DNA of 64,000 nucleotides from positions 32,084-96,083 of the forward strand of contig JAFWSX010000006.1 in assembly GCA_017519185.1 (NCBI GenBank), in the 5' to 3' direction. Each line of letters starts with the position of its first letter. Positions within the stretch are counted from its first letter, which is position 1. The notes under the pieces were generated by a model that was not told the DNA's origin, searched no databases, and was given only the letters and a program-made list of their open reading frames with translations. Shown here one piece after another: positions 52,220-61,402 of the stretch. A program made the translations under genes and the position numbers. This stretch comes from Bacteroidales bacterium (GTDB taxonomy: Bacteria; Bacteroidota; Bacteroidia; Bacteroidales; UBA932).

Positions 52220-54186
52220 CAGCGTTTGAATTCTACTACGAGGGCGCTCTTCGGTGCGATGGTAATACCGTTGCGAAGGGTGATGTCTTCTCCCGTGAGA
52301 ACGTCACGTCCGGCAACAGGGCCGGAGATGAATTCGCGATAGTGGTCCCAGTCAAGGGCGTGAGGCTCGAAACTGTTGTTGATGTATACGAACACCGCAT
52401 CGGTGTCAGTGTAACGGAAGTATGCGTAGGTGTTGTCGGTTATGTTGCTGGCCCCGATGTTGGCGCGTGACAGGAAATGAAGGGTCTTGCCCTCTTGGAC
52501 AGCCTTGCAGTCCTTGCGCCAGTTGAAGAGCCTGGCCGTGTAGTCGTGCAGTTCGTCGGCGTGCTCATAGATGCGCGGTGCAAGCTGGCGACCGTCCTTG
52601 TCAAAGAGGTCAATGGTGTCGTCTTCCCATCCTCCGGGGAAGTCGATGCGTTTTGCTCCGTCGTGGCTGGGCACATCCTTGCGCTCGAGGAACATCATCT
52701 CGTCGCCGTAATAGAGCTGTGGAATGCCTCGCAGGGTGGCAAGCAGTGTGATGGCAAGTTTCATACGGGCCGGATCCTCACGAAGTACGTCGCCGGTGCG
52801 GGCGTGGTCGTGGTTGGCGAAGAAGGTCATCATATGGCTCAGGTCCTTATAAGCGAAATCCTGGGCGATGACTGTGTAGATGCGTGTCATTCCCTCGTCC
52901 CAGTTTACATAGTCCTCGTTGAGAGCCTGTTTGATGGCACTTTCAAGAGGGAAGTCCATAATCGAAGGCAGGTTGGAGTTGAAGCCGTCGGCATTGGGGT
53001 TGTCTTTCTGCCAATACGCCAGCTGGGGAATCTTGGAATCCCAGCACTCGCCCACGATGTTCATGTTCGGATACTCATCGGTAACGGCCTTGCACCACTT
53101 TGACATAGGCTCAGGTTCATTGTAAGGATAGGTGTCGACACGCAGTCCGTCCAGACCGGCATACTCTATCCACCAGACTGCCCACTGCTGGAAATATTTA
53201 AGGACATAAGGATTGTCGAGATTCATATCGGGCATCGAAGGCACGAACCAGCCGCTTTCCTGACGCTCACGGTCACGGACGGAAGCATTGGGGTCCATAT
53301 AGACCGAGAAAAGCGCATTCATCTGAACGTATGGCTCTGCGCTGTGATACCAGTCCTTGAAAGGGGCATCCTCCATCCACCAGTGAGCTGTGCCGCAATG
53401 GTTCGTTACGATGTCCATAATGATTTTCAGGCCGTGCTCGTGTGCAGCCTGGACAAAGCTCTTGTAAAGCTCGTTGTCTCCGAAACGAGGGTCTATATGA
53501 TAATAGTCGGCGCAGGCATAGCCGTGGTAAGACTCCTGAGGCTGGTTGTCGAGCAGCAGAGGAGTGCACCAAATGGCTGTTGCACCTAGGTCTGCGATAT
53601 AGTCCAGGTGGTTCATTATTCCCTGGATGTCACCTCCGTGACGGGCTACGGCGTCAGCGCGGTTCACCTCGTCGGGAGTCTCAGGCACCCTCCAGGGACG
53701 GGCGGAGCCATCAAAATATTCACCTCCCTGCCATTGCTCGTCGTTGTCCATAAAGGCAGAAGAGAAGCGGTCCGGCATTATGAGGTAGATCATATCCGCA
53801 GTAGTGAAACTCTCGCGCTCGCGGCTGCCTTTCTCGCGTTCACGTATTATATATGGATACTTGAAACTTTCTTCGCCGCGGGTGAACACGAGGTTGTATT
53901 CCCCGGCAGCCTTGACTGCCATGTCGATGAAGACAAAGTTGGGGCTGTCTGCCTTGTGGACGGCTTTTACGCTGAGTCCCTTGCCTTCCACTGCCACGTC
54001 ATATTCCGAAATCGCAGGGCCCTGCACCATAAGCTGCAGGTCTGTAGTCATTCCGGCCCACCAGCTGAGCGGCTCGACTCTCTGCACCTGGTCATATGTG
54101 GCCTCAGGCACGCCTGAGTAATCAACCTGGCTGCAGGAAACCATCAGGGCTGCAATGCCCGCTAGAAGAAAGAATCTTTTCATCAT
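52219..54186 (-). CDS. susA: GH13 neopullulanase/cyclomaltodextrinase-like lipoprotein, SusA-like
   Basis: 655 residues; signal peptide with lipobox C18 (MVSC). An N-terminal beta domain (about 35-115, Alpha-amylase N and cyclomaltodextrinase type) precedes the barrel, in which nucleophile D351 (GLRVDTYPY), acid/base E380 (IVGECW) and D460 (FFANHDH) are intact; a C-terminal beta domain follows. Architecture matches the SusA neopullulanases that trim pullulan and imported maltodextrins. The stop and the GH2 start share one base (TGATG). It lies seven bases after the SusG-like gene. Confidence 0.93.
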   Translation of the reverse strand: MMKRFFLLAGIAALMVSCSQVDYSGVPEATYDQVQRVEPLSWWAGMTTDLQLMVQGPAISEYDVAVEGKGLSVKAVHKADSPNFVFIDMAVKAAGEYNLVFTRGEESFKYPYIIREREKGSRERESFTTADMIYLIMPDRFSSAFMDNDEQWQGGEYFDGSARPWRVPETPDEVNRADAVARHGGDIQGIMNHLDYIADLGATAIWCTPLLLDNQPQESYHGYACADYYHIDPRFGDNELYKSFVQAAHEHGLKIIMDIVTNHCGTAHWWMEDAPFKDWYHSAEPYVQMNALFSVYMDPNASVRDRERQESGWFVPSMPDMNLDNPYVLKYFQQWAVWWIEYAGLDGLRVDTYPYNEPEPMSKWCKAVTDEYPNMNIVGECWDSKIPQLAYWQKDNPNADGFNSNLPSIMDFPLESAIKQALNEDYVNWDEGMTRIYTVIAQDFAYKDLSHMMTFFANHDHARTGDVLREDPARMKLAITLLATLRGIPQLYYGDEMMFLERKDVPSHDGAKRIDFPGGWEDDTIDLFDKDGRQLAPRIYEHADELHDYTARLFNWRKDCKAVQEGKTLHFLSRANIGASNITDNTYAYFRYTDTDAVFVYINNSFEPHALDWDHYREFISGPVAGRDVLTGEDITLRNGITIAPKSALVVEFKR

Positions 54187-54193
54187 ATATATG

Positions 54194-56470
54194 CTATTTC
54201 AATTCAAAAACTACTGAAGAGTTGCCTCCGATGGTGAGGGCGTTGCCTTTGACAGAAGCATTGCCGAGCAGGGCCACTGGTTTCGACATATCGTCAGAAA
54301 CGGCGACTGTCTTGGCGGCGGATGCTACGTTGTGTATAACGAGCAGTTTCTGGCTGCCGGAGGTCATATACCAGGCGGCTATGGTATTGCCGCTGACATT
54401 CGCTGCGCTCATAGAACCCTCGGCCAGTGCGGGGTAGGTGTTGCGCAGGCGGCTCCAGTCTTTGTATACATTCAGGATCGAAGCGTCGTCGGCCTGCTGT
54501 GAATCGACGGAAATGGCTTCAGTGAGCATATTGCCGTCAACCTTGTTGTTCACGCCTTTCTTCGCGCAGTCTTTGCCTGCCTTGTCCCAAAGCATCGGGG
54601 TGCGTACATATTCGTCTCCGTTGTCCTTGACTCCGGTGTAACCGAGTTCCTCGCCCTGGTAGATGAAGGGCTTTCCAGGACCTGAGAGCAGCATCGCGCC
54701 GGCCTGCTTCATCTTAGCCACATTCTTGCCCACTTCGCTGCCGAAGCGGTTCTGGTCGTGGTTGCTGAGGAAGAATGAGGTTATGGCATCGGGTCTCTGC
54801 GCGGTATGGTCTGAAACGTAGCCGGCAACAGATGACACGAAACCGGCAGCGTTCTGGTTGTTGAGCGCGTCGCGCAGCTTGTAGCCATAGTCGAACTCAA
54901 AGCAAGACTGGAGACCCTTGTAGTACATTTTTTCAGTATTGTGGCCTTCCCAGGCTTCTGCGACCATAAATATGTCGCCACTGTGCCCGGCTGCCTTGTA
55001 TGTAGCGTTGCAGTGGTCGTACCATTGCTGCAGGAAACGTTGGTTGGCAGTCAACTGGCTCTGATAGATCCAGAGAACTGCATCAAGTCGGAAACCGTCC
55101 ACTCCGAATTCTGTGATCCAGCGGTCGGCAGTGGCGGCAATTGCCTTGAAAGCAGGAGAATTCTCGCATTCGGTGTATTTGCCGTAGTTGAGGTCGGGCA
55201 TCGACCTGTCAAAACTTGCGAAATACCAGGACTTGCTTCCGCCGAAGGTGATGTCGCCGCAGCTGCTGCTGTTGTCCAGCTGGAAAGCCTGGCCAAGTTT
55301 TATGGGGCCGCTTCCCGAAGGAGACCCGTATTTTGTTCCTGCCGGCCAGCTGTCGGAGTTGGAGCTCCTTACGAGAAATCCCCAGTCCGTGTCGACGTCG
55401 AGAGTAATCTCGAAGATGCCGGCAGAAGTCTCGTACAGACCGACATTTCCGGATGATCCTATCCAGAGCCACATCTTCGCAGAAGAATTGGGTTTTTGCG
55501 CTGCTTCCTGGGTTTCTGTGACGGTAACGTACTTGACGCTGCCGGTCCAGTCTACCTTGAAGTGCAGGCGGCCCTTGTAGCCAGCCTTGCCGACAGTGAT
55601 TTCGTGCCAGGCACCCATCTTTGGATCTTTCGATCCTGCATAGTTGTCTATCTTGCCTGCGGCTACGTTGGCCTCAGGGTTGTCAGAGAATACATACCAG
55701 TCGCGGTAGGGGCTCTCAACGTCGGCGCTGGCCTCCTTGAACCACTCGTTACCGCTGCCGCTGTGGTTGAGGACATAGTCCATATAGATAGATATGCCCT
55801 TGGAATGAGCGGCATCGACAAGAGCCTTGAAGTCGGCTTCGGTGCCGTAGAGCGGGTTCACGGTCGAGTAGTCGTTCACGTCATAGGCGTGATAGCTGCT
55901 TGTGGGATGGGCGGGAGAAAGCCAGAGCGCTGTCACTCCAAGAGCGTCAAGATAATCAAGTTTGCCTTGTATGCCCTTGAAATCTCCCACTCCGTCGCCG
56001 TTGCTGTCAGCGAAGCTGTAGATCAGCAGCTGGTAGGCAGTTGAAGACCGCTTGTTGCCGTCAAAGGCAGCCGGGGAAGGGATTATTTCGGTCGTAGCCT
56101 GTTCTTTTGCTTCCTGCACAATGCTAATGGAAGCTGTCCCCTTCAGCCCTGAGGCATCTGCGAATGCAAGAGTCAGCATCCTTCTTTCAGAATTGTTTTC
56201 AGGGACAGTCACGGTTATTGTCTGGTTTCCGGAGCCTGAAGATGGATTCACTGAAGCCCAGTCCCCCGTAGCAGAAACTTTCCAGGACTTGGAGTCGGTA
56301 GTCAGAGTGACAGTCTGTGTGCCGCCGTCACCAGTGAAGGAAAGGGATGCCGGCTGAACATTGAAACTGACGGAAGTCGGAGTGTCCGGCTTGTCCGGCT
56401 GGATAGGTTCGCCGCAAGAATAGAGGGCAAGGATGACTGCACCCAGAACCCAAGGGATGAGTTTTTTCAT
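54194..56470 (-). CDS. susG: SusG-like GH13 alpha-amylase with BACON domain and internal insertion
   Basis: 758 residues; lipobox C19 (LYSC), so a likely surface lipoprotein. A BACON-type immunoglobulin-like domain at about 32-120 (SFNVQPASLSFTGDGGTQTVTL) precedes the barrel from about 130. The B-domain region is interrupted at about 285-408 by a CBM58-type beta domain with exposed tryptophans (MWLWIG, SDSW), as in SusG. Nucleophile D463 (GFRLDAV), acid/base E505 (VAEAWEG), D572 (LSNHDQN). It is the enzyme that cuts starch at the cell surface. SusG itself lacks BACON as far as I recall. A strong hairpin lies between its start and the susF-like stop. Confidence 0.92.
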   Translation of the reverse strand: MKKLIPWVLGAVILALYSCGEPIQPDKPDTPTSVSFNVQPASLSFTGDGGTQTVTLTTDSKSWKVSATGDWASVNPSSGSGNQTITVTVPENNSERRMLTLAFADASGLKGTASISIVQEAKEQATTEIIPSPAAFDGNKRSSTAYQLLIYSFADSNGDGVGDFKGIQGKLDYLDALGVTALWLSPAHPTSSYHAYDVNDYSTVNPLYGTEADFKALVDAAHSKGISIYMDYVLNHSGSGNEWFKEASADVESPYRDWYVFSDNPEANVAAGKIDNYAGSKDPKMGAWHEITVGKAGYKGRLHFKVDWTGSVKYVTVTETQEAAQKPNSSAKMWLWIGSSGNVGLYETSAGIFEITLDVDTDWGFLVRSSNSDSWPAGTKYGSPSGSGPIKLGQAFQLDNSSSCGDITFGGSKSWYFASFDRSMPDLNYGKYTECENSPAFKAIAATADRWITEFGVDGFRLDAVLWIYQSQLTANQRFLQQWYDHCNATYKAAGHSGDIFMVAEAWEGHNTEKMYYKGLQSCFEFDYGYKLRDALNNQNAAGFVSSVAGYVSDHTAQRPDAITSFFLSNHDQNRFGSEVGKNVAKMKQAGAMLLSGPGKPFIYQGEELGYTGVKDNGDEYVRTPMLWDKAGKDCAKKGVNNKVDGNMLTEAISVDSQQADDASILNVYKDWSRLRNTYPALAEGSMSAANVSGNTIAAWYMTSGSQKLLVIHNVASAAKTVAVSDDMSKPVALLGNASVKGNALTIGGNSSVVFELK

Positions 56471-56488
56471 AATCCGGAAAATTAGTAA

Positions 56489-56514
56489 CCGGGAGTCCGG
56501 TCAGGGGCTCCCGG
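56489..56514 (-). promoter_or_regulatory. Intercistronic hairpin between susF-like and susG-like genes
   Basis: Plus-strand CCGGGAGTCC (56489-56498) pairs with GGGCTCCCGG (56505-56514) over ten pairs, one of them G-T, with a short loop. On the minus strand it is followed by TTACTAATTTTCC, then the susG ATG 18 bases later. It could process or stabilise the message or act as a partial terminator between the binding proteins and the enzymes. Confidence 0.65.
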
Positions 56515-56525
56515 CCAAATAGTTA

Positions 56526-58568
56526 TTATTCTACGGTAGCAGTACCAGCGTTGAAGTCAAGGGTGACTTTCTTGCCGGCTTCAACTGTCACGCGTTCCTG
56601 GTCTCCACCGGCGCCGCGATAAGCGATTTTGCCGTCGAAGAATACGAATTCACGTGTCCACCAGTCAGAAGTGGCTGCTTTGCTGCCTGCGTACAGACGG
56701 ATTTCTCCGGTTGTGCTGGTGGTTCCAACGACTTTGTCCCCTTCGACAGAGAACTCATAAGAACCAGCTTCCCAGCCGCCGAAGCAGTCGCCGATGCCGT
56801 ATACCTTGGCGGGCTCGATGCAGACGTTGCCGTTCTTGACATCTACGAGGATCATATAGACACCGTCTTCGGCTACAACGCAGTTGCCGCCGTTCTCAGT
56901 GAAGCCCTCATTGTTGTCAAGGCCCCAGAAGTCGCCGCCCCATTCTTTCTTGGAGTTGAACTTGAAGCCTTCGCCAGCCTTGAGGTAGCGGATAGCCCAG
57001 AACTGTCCTTCCTGGCTATTGACAGGAATCATATCCACGGCATTTGCGCCCCAGTCCCAGCCGCCTACGGCCTCGCCGATGATATACATATTCTCAGGCA
57101 TAGTAGGAGCTTCGCCTTCGCCCTTCACCTCAGCGGTGCCGGCATTGAAGTCGAGAATTACGGTCTGGTCCTTGAGAACTTTGACGCGGTCCTGGTCACC
57201 GGCATTGCCACGGTATGCGATCTTGCCGTCGAAGAATACGAATTCACGAGTCCACCAGTCGCTGGTTGCGATGGCTGATTCTACGTACATACGGATTTCA
57301 CCAGTATTCTGTACGGTAGCCTTCAATGTCTTGCCGTCAGCCTGGAAGAGAGCACCGTCCATCGCTGCGCTCCAACCGCCGAAGCAGTCTCCGATACCGT
57401 ATACGCGAGCGGGCTCTACGTGAACCATGCTGCGTTTCATATCGATATGTACGAGATAGAAGCCGTTTTCCTCGACATAGCAGTTGCCGTCGTGTGCATC
57501 GTAGCCGTCATTGATGTCGAGAGCGAAGAAGTCGCCGCCCCATTCTTTCTTGGAGTTGAACTTGAAGCCTTCTCCGGCAGTGAAGTAACGGACTGTCCAG
57601 AACTGGCCTTCTGCTTCAGCACCCCAGTCAGGATTGTGAAGTACGGGAGTCATTTCGACTACGCTGTCGGAGTTCCAGTCCCAACCGCCGAATTCTGAAC
57701 CGATCATATACAGATGGTCAGGGAAGTTGAGGGCCTTGACCTCATAAGTCTGGTCGAGCAGGTTGAGGGTTATGCTGTAATAGATAGCCTCTTCAGATCC
57801 GGGACCGACGTTGAAGGCGCCGATGAGATCGTTGTGTGCCATAACGAACTTGCCGCTATAAGCGCTTTCTCCGTTCTCTGCAGCACCGATGAAGATATTG
57901 TCCCAGAAATTCTCAGACTCATATGCCACGCCCGGTGCTATCTTGAACCAGTTGTCAACACGGTTGCCGTCACCGTCAACAGGGGCAGGAATGGTTACTC
58001 TGATGACAGGGTCATCATAGAAATCACTGCCGCTTGCATTTGTGAGCTCATAGGTCTTGTCGGTGTTGTCCCAGCCGTTGGCTGCACCAATGTAATAGTA
58101 GTGTTCGTCGAAGACAGGAGCTTCGGGAGTAACGGTAACATCAAACTCGTTAGAAGCGAGTTTGAAGCCCTGTCCTTCTATCTGGACAGAACTCTTGACG
58201 ACAGCCTTCATAGTGCGGGGCACGGGTTTCAGGCCGTACAGGTCTGAAACGGCTTCCTGCAATTCTGCTCTGGATACCTTGAGGTTTTCATCGGCATCAA
58301 GGGTGACTGCTCCGTCAAGAATTACGGTAAACGGTCCGAATGCAGCATCTTCCGGGAGGGGTGATGATCCCAGTTTGGCGATGGCGACAAGCTCATCGGT
58401 CACTTTGGCAATCTCTATGCCCGGAACGGATGTTACGGAGAAGGCATCAGGGAGAGTGCGGGCATCCTCCTGAGGGTATGCCTGCGGATCGGCTGCGGGC
58501 TCGAAAGGCGCTTCACAGGCAGTGAAGGCGAACATCGCAGCTATCATTGTATAAAGTAATTTCTTCAT
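56526..58568 (-). CDS. susF: SusF/SusE-type starch-binding lipoprotein with duplicated module
   Basis: 680 residues; lipobox C18 (FTAC). An N-terminal SusE-like Ig domain (about 35-150) is followed by a first beta-sandwich (155-280, YYYIGAANGWDN), then two tandem modules, 286-482 and 493-680. Each module has a GGWDW strand, the identical run FKFNSKKEWGGDF (335-347 and 535-547), a YGIGDCFGGW strand and a TSDWWTREFVFFDGKIAYRG block. Paired aromatics of this kind bind starch. The gene symbol reflects place in the locus; sequence similarity to SusF itself is only family-level. It lies between susE and susG. Confidence 0.88.
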   Translation of the reverse strand: MKKLLYTMIAAMFAFTACEAPFEPAADPQAYPQEDARTLPDAFSVTSVPGIEIAKVTDELVAIAKLGSSPLPEDAAFGPFTVILDGAVTLDADENLKVSRAELQEAVSDLYGLKPVPRTMKAVVKSSVQIEGQGFKLASNEFDVTVTPEAPVFDEHYYYIGAANGWDNTDKTYELTNASGSDFYDDPVIRVTIPAPVDGDGNRVDNWFKIAPGVAYESENFWDNIFIGAAENGESAYSGKFVMAHNDLIGAFNVGPGSEEAIYYSITLNLLDQTYEVKALNFPDHLYMIGSEFGGWDWNSDSVVEMTPVLHNPDWGAEAEGQFWTVRYFTAGEGFKFNSKKEWGGDFFALDINDGYDAHDGNCYVEENGFYLVHIDMKRSMVHVEPARVYGIGDCFGGWSAAMDGALFQADGKTLKATVQNTGEIRMYVESAIATSDWWTREFVFFDGKIAYRGNAGDQDRVKVLKDQTVILDFNAGTAEVKGEGEAPTMPENMYIIGEAVGGWDWGANAVDMIPVNSQEGQFWAIRYLKAGEGFKFNSKKEWGGDFWGLDNNEGFTENGGNCVVAEDGVYMILVDVKNGNVCIEPAKVYGIGDCFGGWEAGSYEFSVEGDKVVGTTSTTGEIRLYAGSKAATSDWWTREFVFFDGKIAYRGAGGDQERVTVEAGKKVTLDFNAGTATVE
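56529..57713 (-). repeat. Tandem 600-bp duplication inside the SusF-like gene
   Basis: Modules 57123-57713 and 56529-57092. The plus-strand run cattctttcttggagttgaa occurs at 56941 and again exactly 600 bases on at 57541; aatacgaattcacg occurs at 56641 and 57235. Near-identity over short runs implies a recent or gene-converted copy. Confidence 0.85.
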
Positions 58569-58580
58569 AATGCTTCAGTT

Positions 58581-59729
58581 TTATTTTACCTCACCGGTGT
58601 TGAAAGAGAAGTCCACATACAGTTTCTGGCCTGCTGCGCCCTGAACTGAGTATGCAGCACCCTTGTTTTCAGCCCAGTTGTTGGGGATGTCGACGTCGCG
58701 GAAATAGAGGCTGCCCTGGTAGAGGGTGAATTCAGTGCGCCACCAGTCGAGACCGGGCACGAGGATGTAGGCACGAAGTTCACCGCCGCCTACGAATTCA
58801 GGTGATACAAAGATTCCGTCAGAGTTCGGGGTCATTTCCCAAGCTGTGTTGCCGCCGGTCCAGTCGCCATCAGCGCAAGCACCGATGATGAATGCCTTGC
58901 CGGGCTCCACCTTGAGGGCATATTCAATGGTCTGGCCAACTACAGTGGCTTCGAAATGGAGAACATACCAGCCGGGGTTGGCGAAGACGAGATTGTCGTC
59001 ATCTTCCTTCCTGGTGACTCCTGCGCCTGCATTGTCAACGATTGACTTGAGTGCGCTGAAACCTCTCCAGTCGCCTTCGGCTTCGCCCCACTTGAGGCCG
59101 TTGTCGTTACCGCCGCCGTTGTAAACGAGGGTATAGTATTCACCGGCGATACCGTAAACACTTGCTACGGGTTTCCAAGTGCTCCAAGCTGTACCGATGT
59201 TTGCTCCGACAACGTATATGTTGTCCTTGAACTCAACCGGAGGAAGTGCGAAGCGGGTGGAAACCTTGTCGAGAGTGATCACGTTTGATGCGATGGTCGC
59301 GTCGGTATTCTTGACCCTTGCGATTACGCGCAGGTAAACTTTCTCCGTAATGGGGAAAGCAGATTCTTCCTTGCCGCTGAGAGAAGTCACAAATGCTGCG
59401 AATTCGTCTGCGGGCAATTCTATGCGTGCAGTAGTCGATGCTATGCTGAACGTCTCATATTTGCCTTCAGTCTCGAAGTCATTCTCCAGAGAGACCTGTG
59501 TAGTATAGAGCACAGGAGCGGTAAATCCGAAGTCAGGCTGCGAGCAGGTCAGCACTACGACCGACGAATTGTCAAGGTCATAGTTGTTATTGGCAAGAGC
59601 AGGAGTGTTGAGCACGAATGTAGAGGGATGGTCATTGAGAGTGACGATCTCGCGGAAGTCTTCACAAGAGACTGCAGTGCCCAGGCACATTACAGCTGCC
59701 AATAGATATAATACTTTTTTCATTGTCAT
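58581..59729 (-). CDS. susE: SusE-like outer-membrane starch-binding lipoprotein
   Basis: 382 residues (ATG at 59729, or 59723 two codons later); lipobox LGTAVSC at about 16-22. The N-terminal SusE-type immunoglobulin domain (about 25-160) ends in the VITLDKVSTRFA strand. Two starch-binding beta domains follow: about 170-275 (IYVVGANIGTAWSTW) and about 275-382 (AFIIGACADGDWTGG, LDWWRTEFTLYQGSLYFRD). SusE binds malto-oligosaccharides and helps the SusCD transporter. It lies 11 bases after susD and 12 before the SusF-like gene. Confidence 0.88.
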   Translation of the reverse strand: MTMKKVLYLLAAVMCLGTAVSCEDFREIVTLNDHPSTFVLNTPALANNNYDLDNSSVVVLTCSQPDFGFTAPVLYTTQVSLENDFETEGKYETFSIASTTARIELPADEFAAFVTSLSGKEESAFPITEKVYLRVIARVKNTDATIASNVITLDKVSTRFALPPVEFKDNIYVVGANIGTAWSTWKPVASVYGIAGEYYTLVYNGGGNDNGLKWGEAEGDWRGFSALKSIVDNAGAGVTRKEDDDNLVFANPGWYVLHFEATVVGQTIEYALKVEPGKAFIIGACADGDWTGGNTAWEMTPNSDGIFVSPEFVGGGELRAYILVPGLDWWRTEFTLYQGSLYFRDVDIPNNWAENKGAAYSVQGAAGQKLYVDFSFNTGEVK

Positions 59730-59740
59730 TGCTGTGTCTG

Positions 59741-61390
59741 TTAATAACCTGCGTTCTGTACAAGGTTAGGGTTTGCCACGATGTCGGTCGTGGGAATTGC
59801 AAAGATGTTACGGAATGCGGGGAAAGGAGTTCCGACATAAATGTCAGAAGAACCTTTGAAAGTCCAGGTGTAGCTGGTGTTGCCTCCGTAGTATCCGAAA
59901 CGGATGAGGTCAGAACGACGGCGTCCTTCGAAGTAGAACTCACGGCTCCATTCGTCGCAGATTGTTGCAAGATCCGCTGAAGGGAGTCTTGATGCGTGTG
60001 CACGTGCGCGTACAGCATTAATCTTGTCAAGTCCGTCATCCGTAGCCTTGCCGCCATTCAGACGTGCGTCAGCTTCTGCATATGAAAGATATGCCTCGGC
60101 TGCACGGAAGAAGAAGAAATCTGTGTCCACATACTGAGCGTCGTGTGACGAACCTCCATCACTGTAAATATTGTTGAATTTTGTTACAGCAAAACCATTG
60201 GTGAAGGTTCCGACCTTATCGATGGAGTAAGTCCTGCCTACGCTCTCGAAGAGGGCACGGTCGTCACCTGCTGCAATCTGCATTGCAACGGGACTGGCCT
60301 CGAGCGGAGCGTTCTTGCCAGGGAAGAACTTGTCTACCAGTTCGGGAAGCGCACGGTTTCCACCCCATGCCTCAGAAGTTCCCCAGGCGGGAAGGTTGGC
60401 ATCGTGGGTAGAAGCGATGAGGAACAGGGTGCATCCCCAGCTAGCCGTGGTGGCACCATCCTGCATAATAGTGAAAATGCTTTCTACGGCTGCTCCGTTG
60501 CTGCCGTTGTTGCCCATGAACAGACGCTCGTATGCCGTGTAGCCATTGACATCATCGTCTACAAAGAGCTTGTAAGGAGAGCTGATGACCTTCTGTGCAT
60601 ACTCTTTAGCCTTGTCCCAATGTGCAGTGCCGGTGTAGACCTGGGCATTCAGATAAAGGCGGGTGAGAAGTGTCCAGGCAGCGGCCTGGTCAACACGTCC
60701 GTATCCGTCCTGGCCTTCCATCTTTACCTTGGGAGCAGGGAGTTTGCTTTCGATGTCAAGAAGCTCAGACTCGATGAAGTCGTAAACTTCATAGCCGCTG
60801 TAGTCATTCTCGTTGATGCGGCCGCGTGAAGCGGGCTCTCCGGATGAATCGAATGCCTTGATGAGAGGAATCCTGCCTCCGAATGCATCGAGTGCAAGAT
60901 AGTACTCAAGAGCGCGGAGGAAGCGGATTTCTGCAACTTTCTCAGCGTCGGCTCCGAGTTCTTCGGCCATTGCGAGATAGTGGTTGCAATAAGTGATGGC
61001 AGTATACAGACGGTAGTAGTAACCTCTCAGCATAGGGTGAGAGCCGTCATATGAGTTGAAGTTGAAGCCGGGGATTCCTTCGTCGCCCCATGCGCAGATG
61101 GCTTCATCTGAAGTAAGCTCGTTAGAGTTCCACATCTGGCGAACGAAACCCGAAGTACCACCGTCGATACCGTCAACATCCACGTCACCGTCCACGTCGC
61201 CGTTTCCAGCCATAGCGAGGGTAGCGTAGCATTTGTTGAACAAGTTGTCGAGCGAAGCGGCATCAGTGATTACCTGATAGTTGGGGTCGATGGGGGTGAC
61301 ATCCAGATCTCCGACGCAGGCAGTGGTTCCGAGTGACAGTATTACAGCTGCTGCAGAACCGAGAAGTATTCTTGATATATTTCTTTTCAT
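59741..61390 (-). CDS. susD: SusD/RagB family nutrient-binding lipoprotein
   Basis: 549 residues; lipobox LGTTAC near 20-25. Helical TPR-like scaffold typical of SusD, with the N-terminal block DAASLDNLFNKCYATLAMAG, the mid block IRFLRALEYYLALDAFGGRIPL and C-terminal FYFEGRRRSDLIRFG. It caps SusC and hands starch fragments to it. A loop at about 63-78 is a run of Asp, Val and Gly (GNGDVDGDVDVDGIDGG) of possible calcium-binding nature. It begins 12 bases after susC. Confidence 0.94.
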   Translation of the reverse strand: MKRNISRILLGSAAAVILSLGTTACVGDLDVTPIDPNYQVITDAASLDNLFNKCYATLAMAGNGDVDGDVDVDGIDGGTSGFVRQMWNSNELTSDEAICAWGDEGIPGFNFNSYDGSHPMLRGYYYRLYTAITYCNHYLAMAEELGADAEKVAEIRFLRALEYYLALDAFGGRIPLIKAFDSSGEPASRGRINENDYSGYEVYDFIESELLDIESKLPAPKVKMEGQDGYGRVDQAAAWTLLTRLYLNAQVYTGTAHWDKAKEYAQKVISSPYKLFVDDDVNGYTAYERLFMGNNGSNGAAVESIFTIMQDGATTASWGCTLFLIASTHDANLPAWGTSEAWGGNRALPELVDKFFPGKNAPLEASPVAMQIAAGDDRALFESVGRTYSIDKVGTFTNGFAVTKFNNIYSDGGSSHDAQYVDTDFFFFRAAEAYLSYAEADARLNGGKATDDGLDKINAVRARAHASRLPSADLATICDEWSREFYFEGRRRSDLIRFGYYGGNTSYTWTFKGSSDIYVGTPFPAFRNIFAIPTTDIVANPNLVQNAGY

Positions 61391-61402
61391 AGCCGTATCG
61401 GA

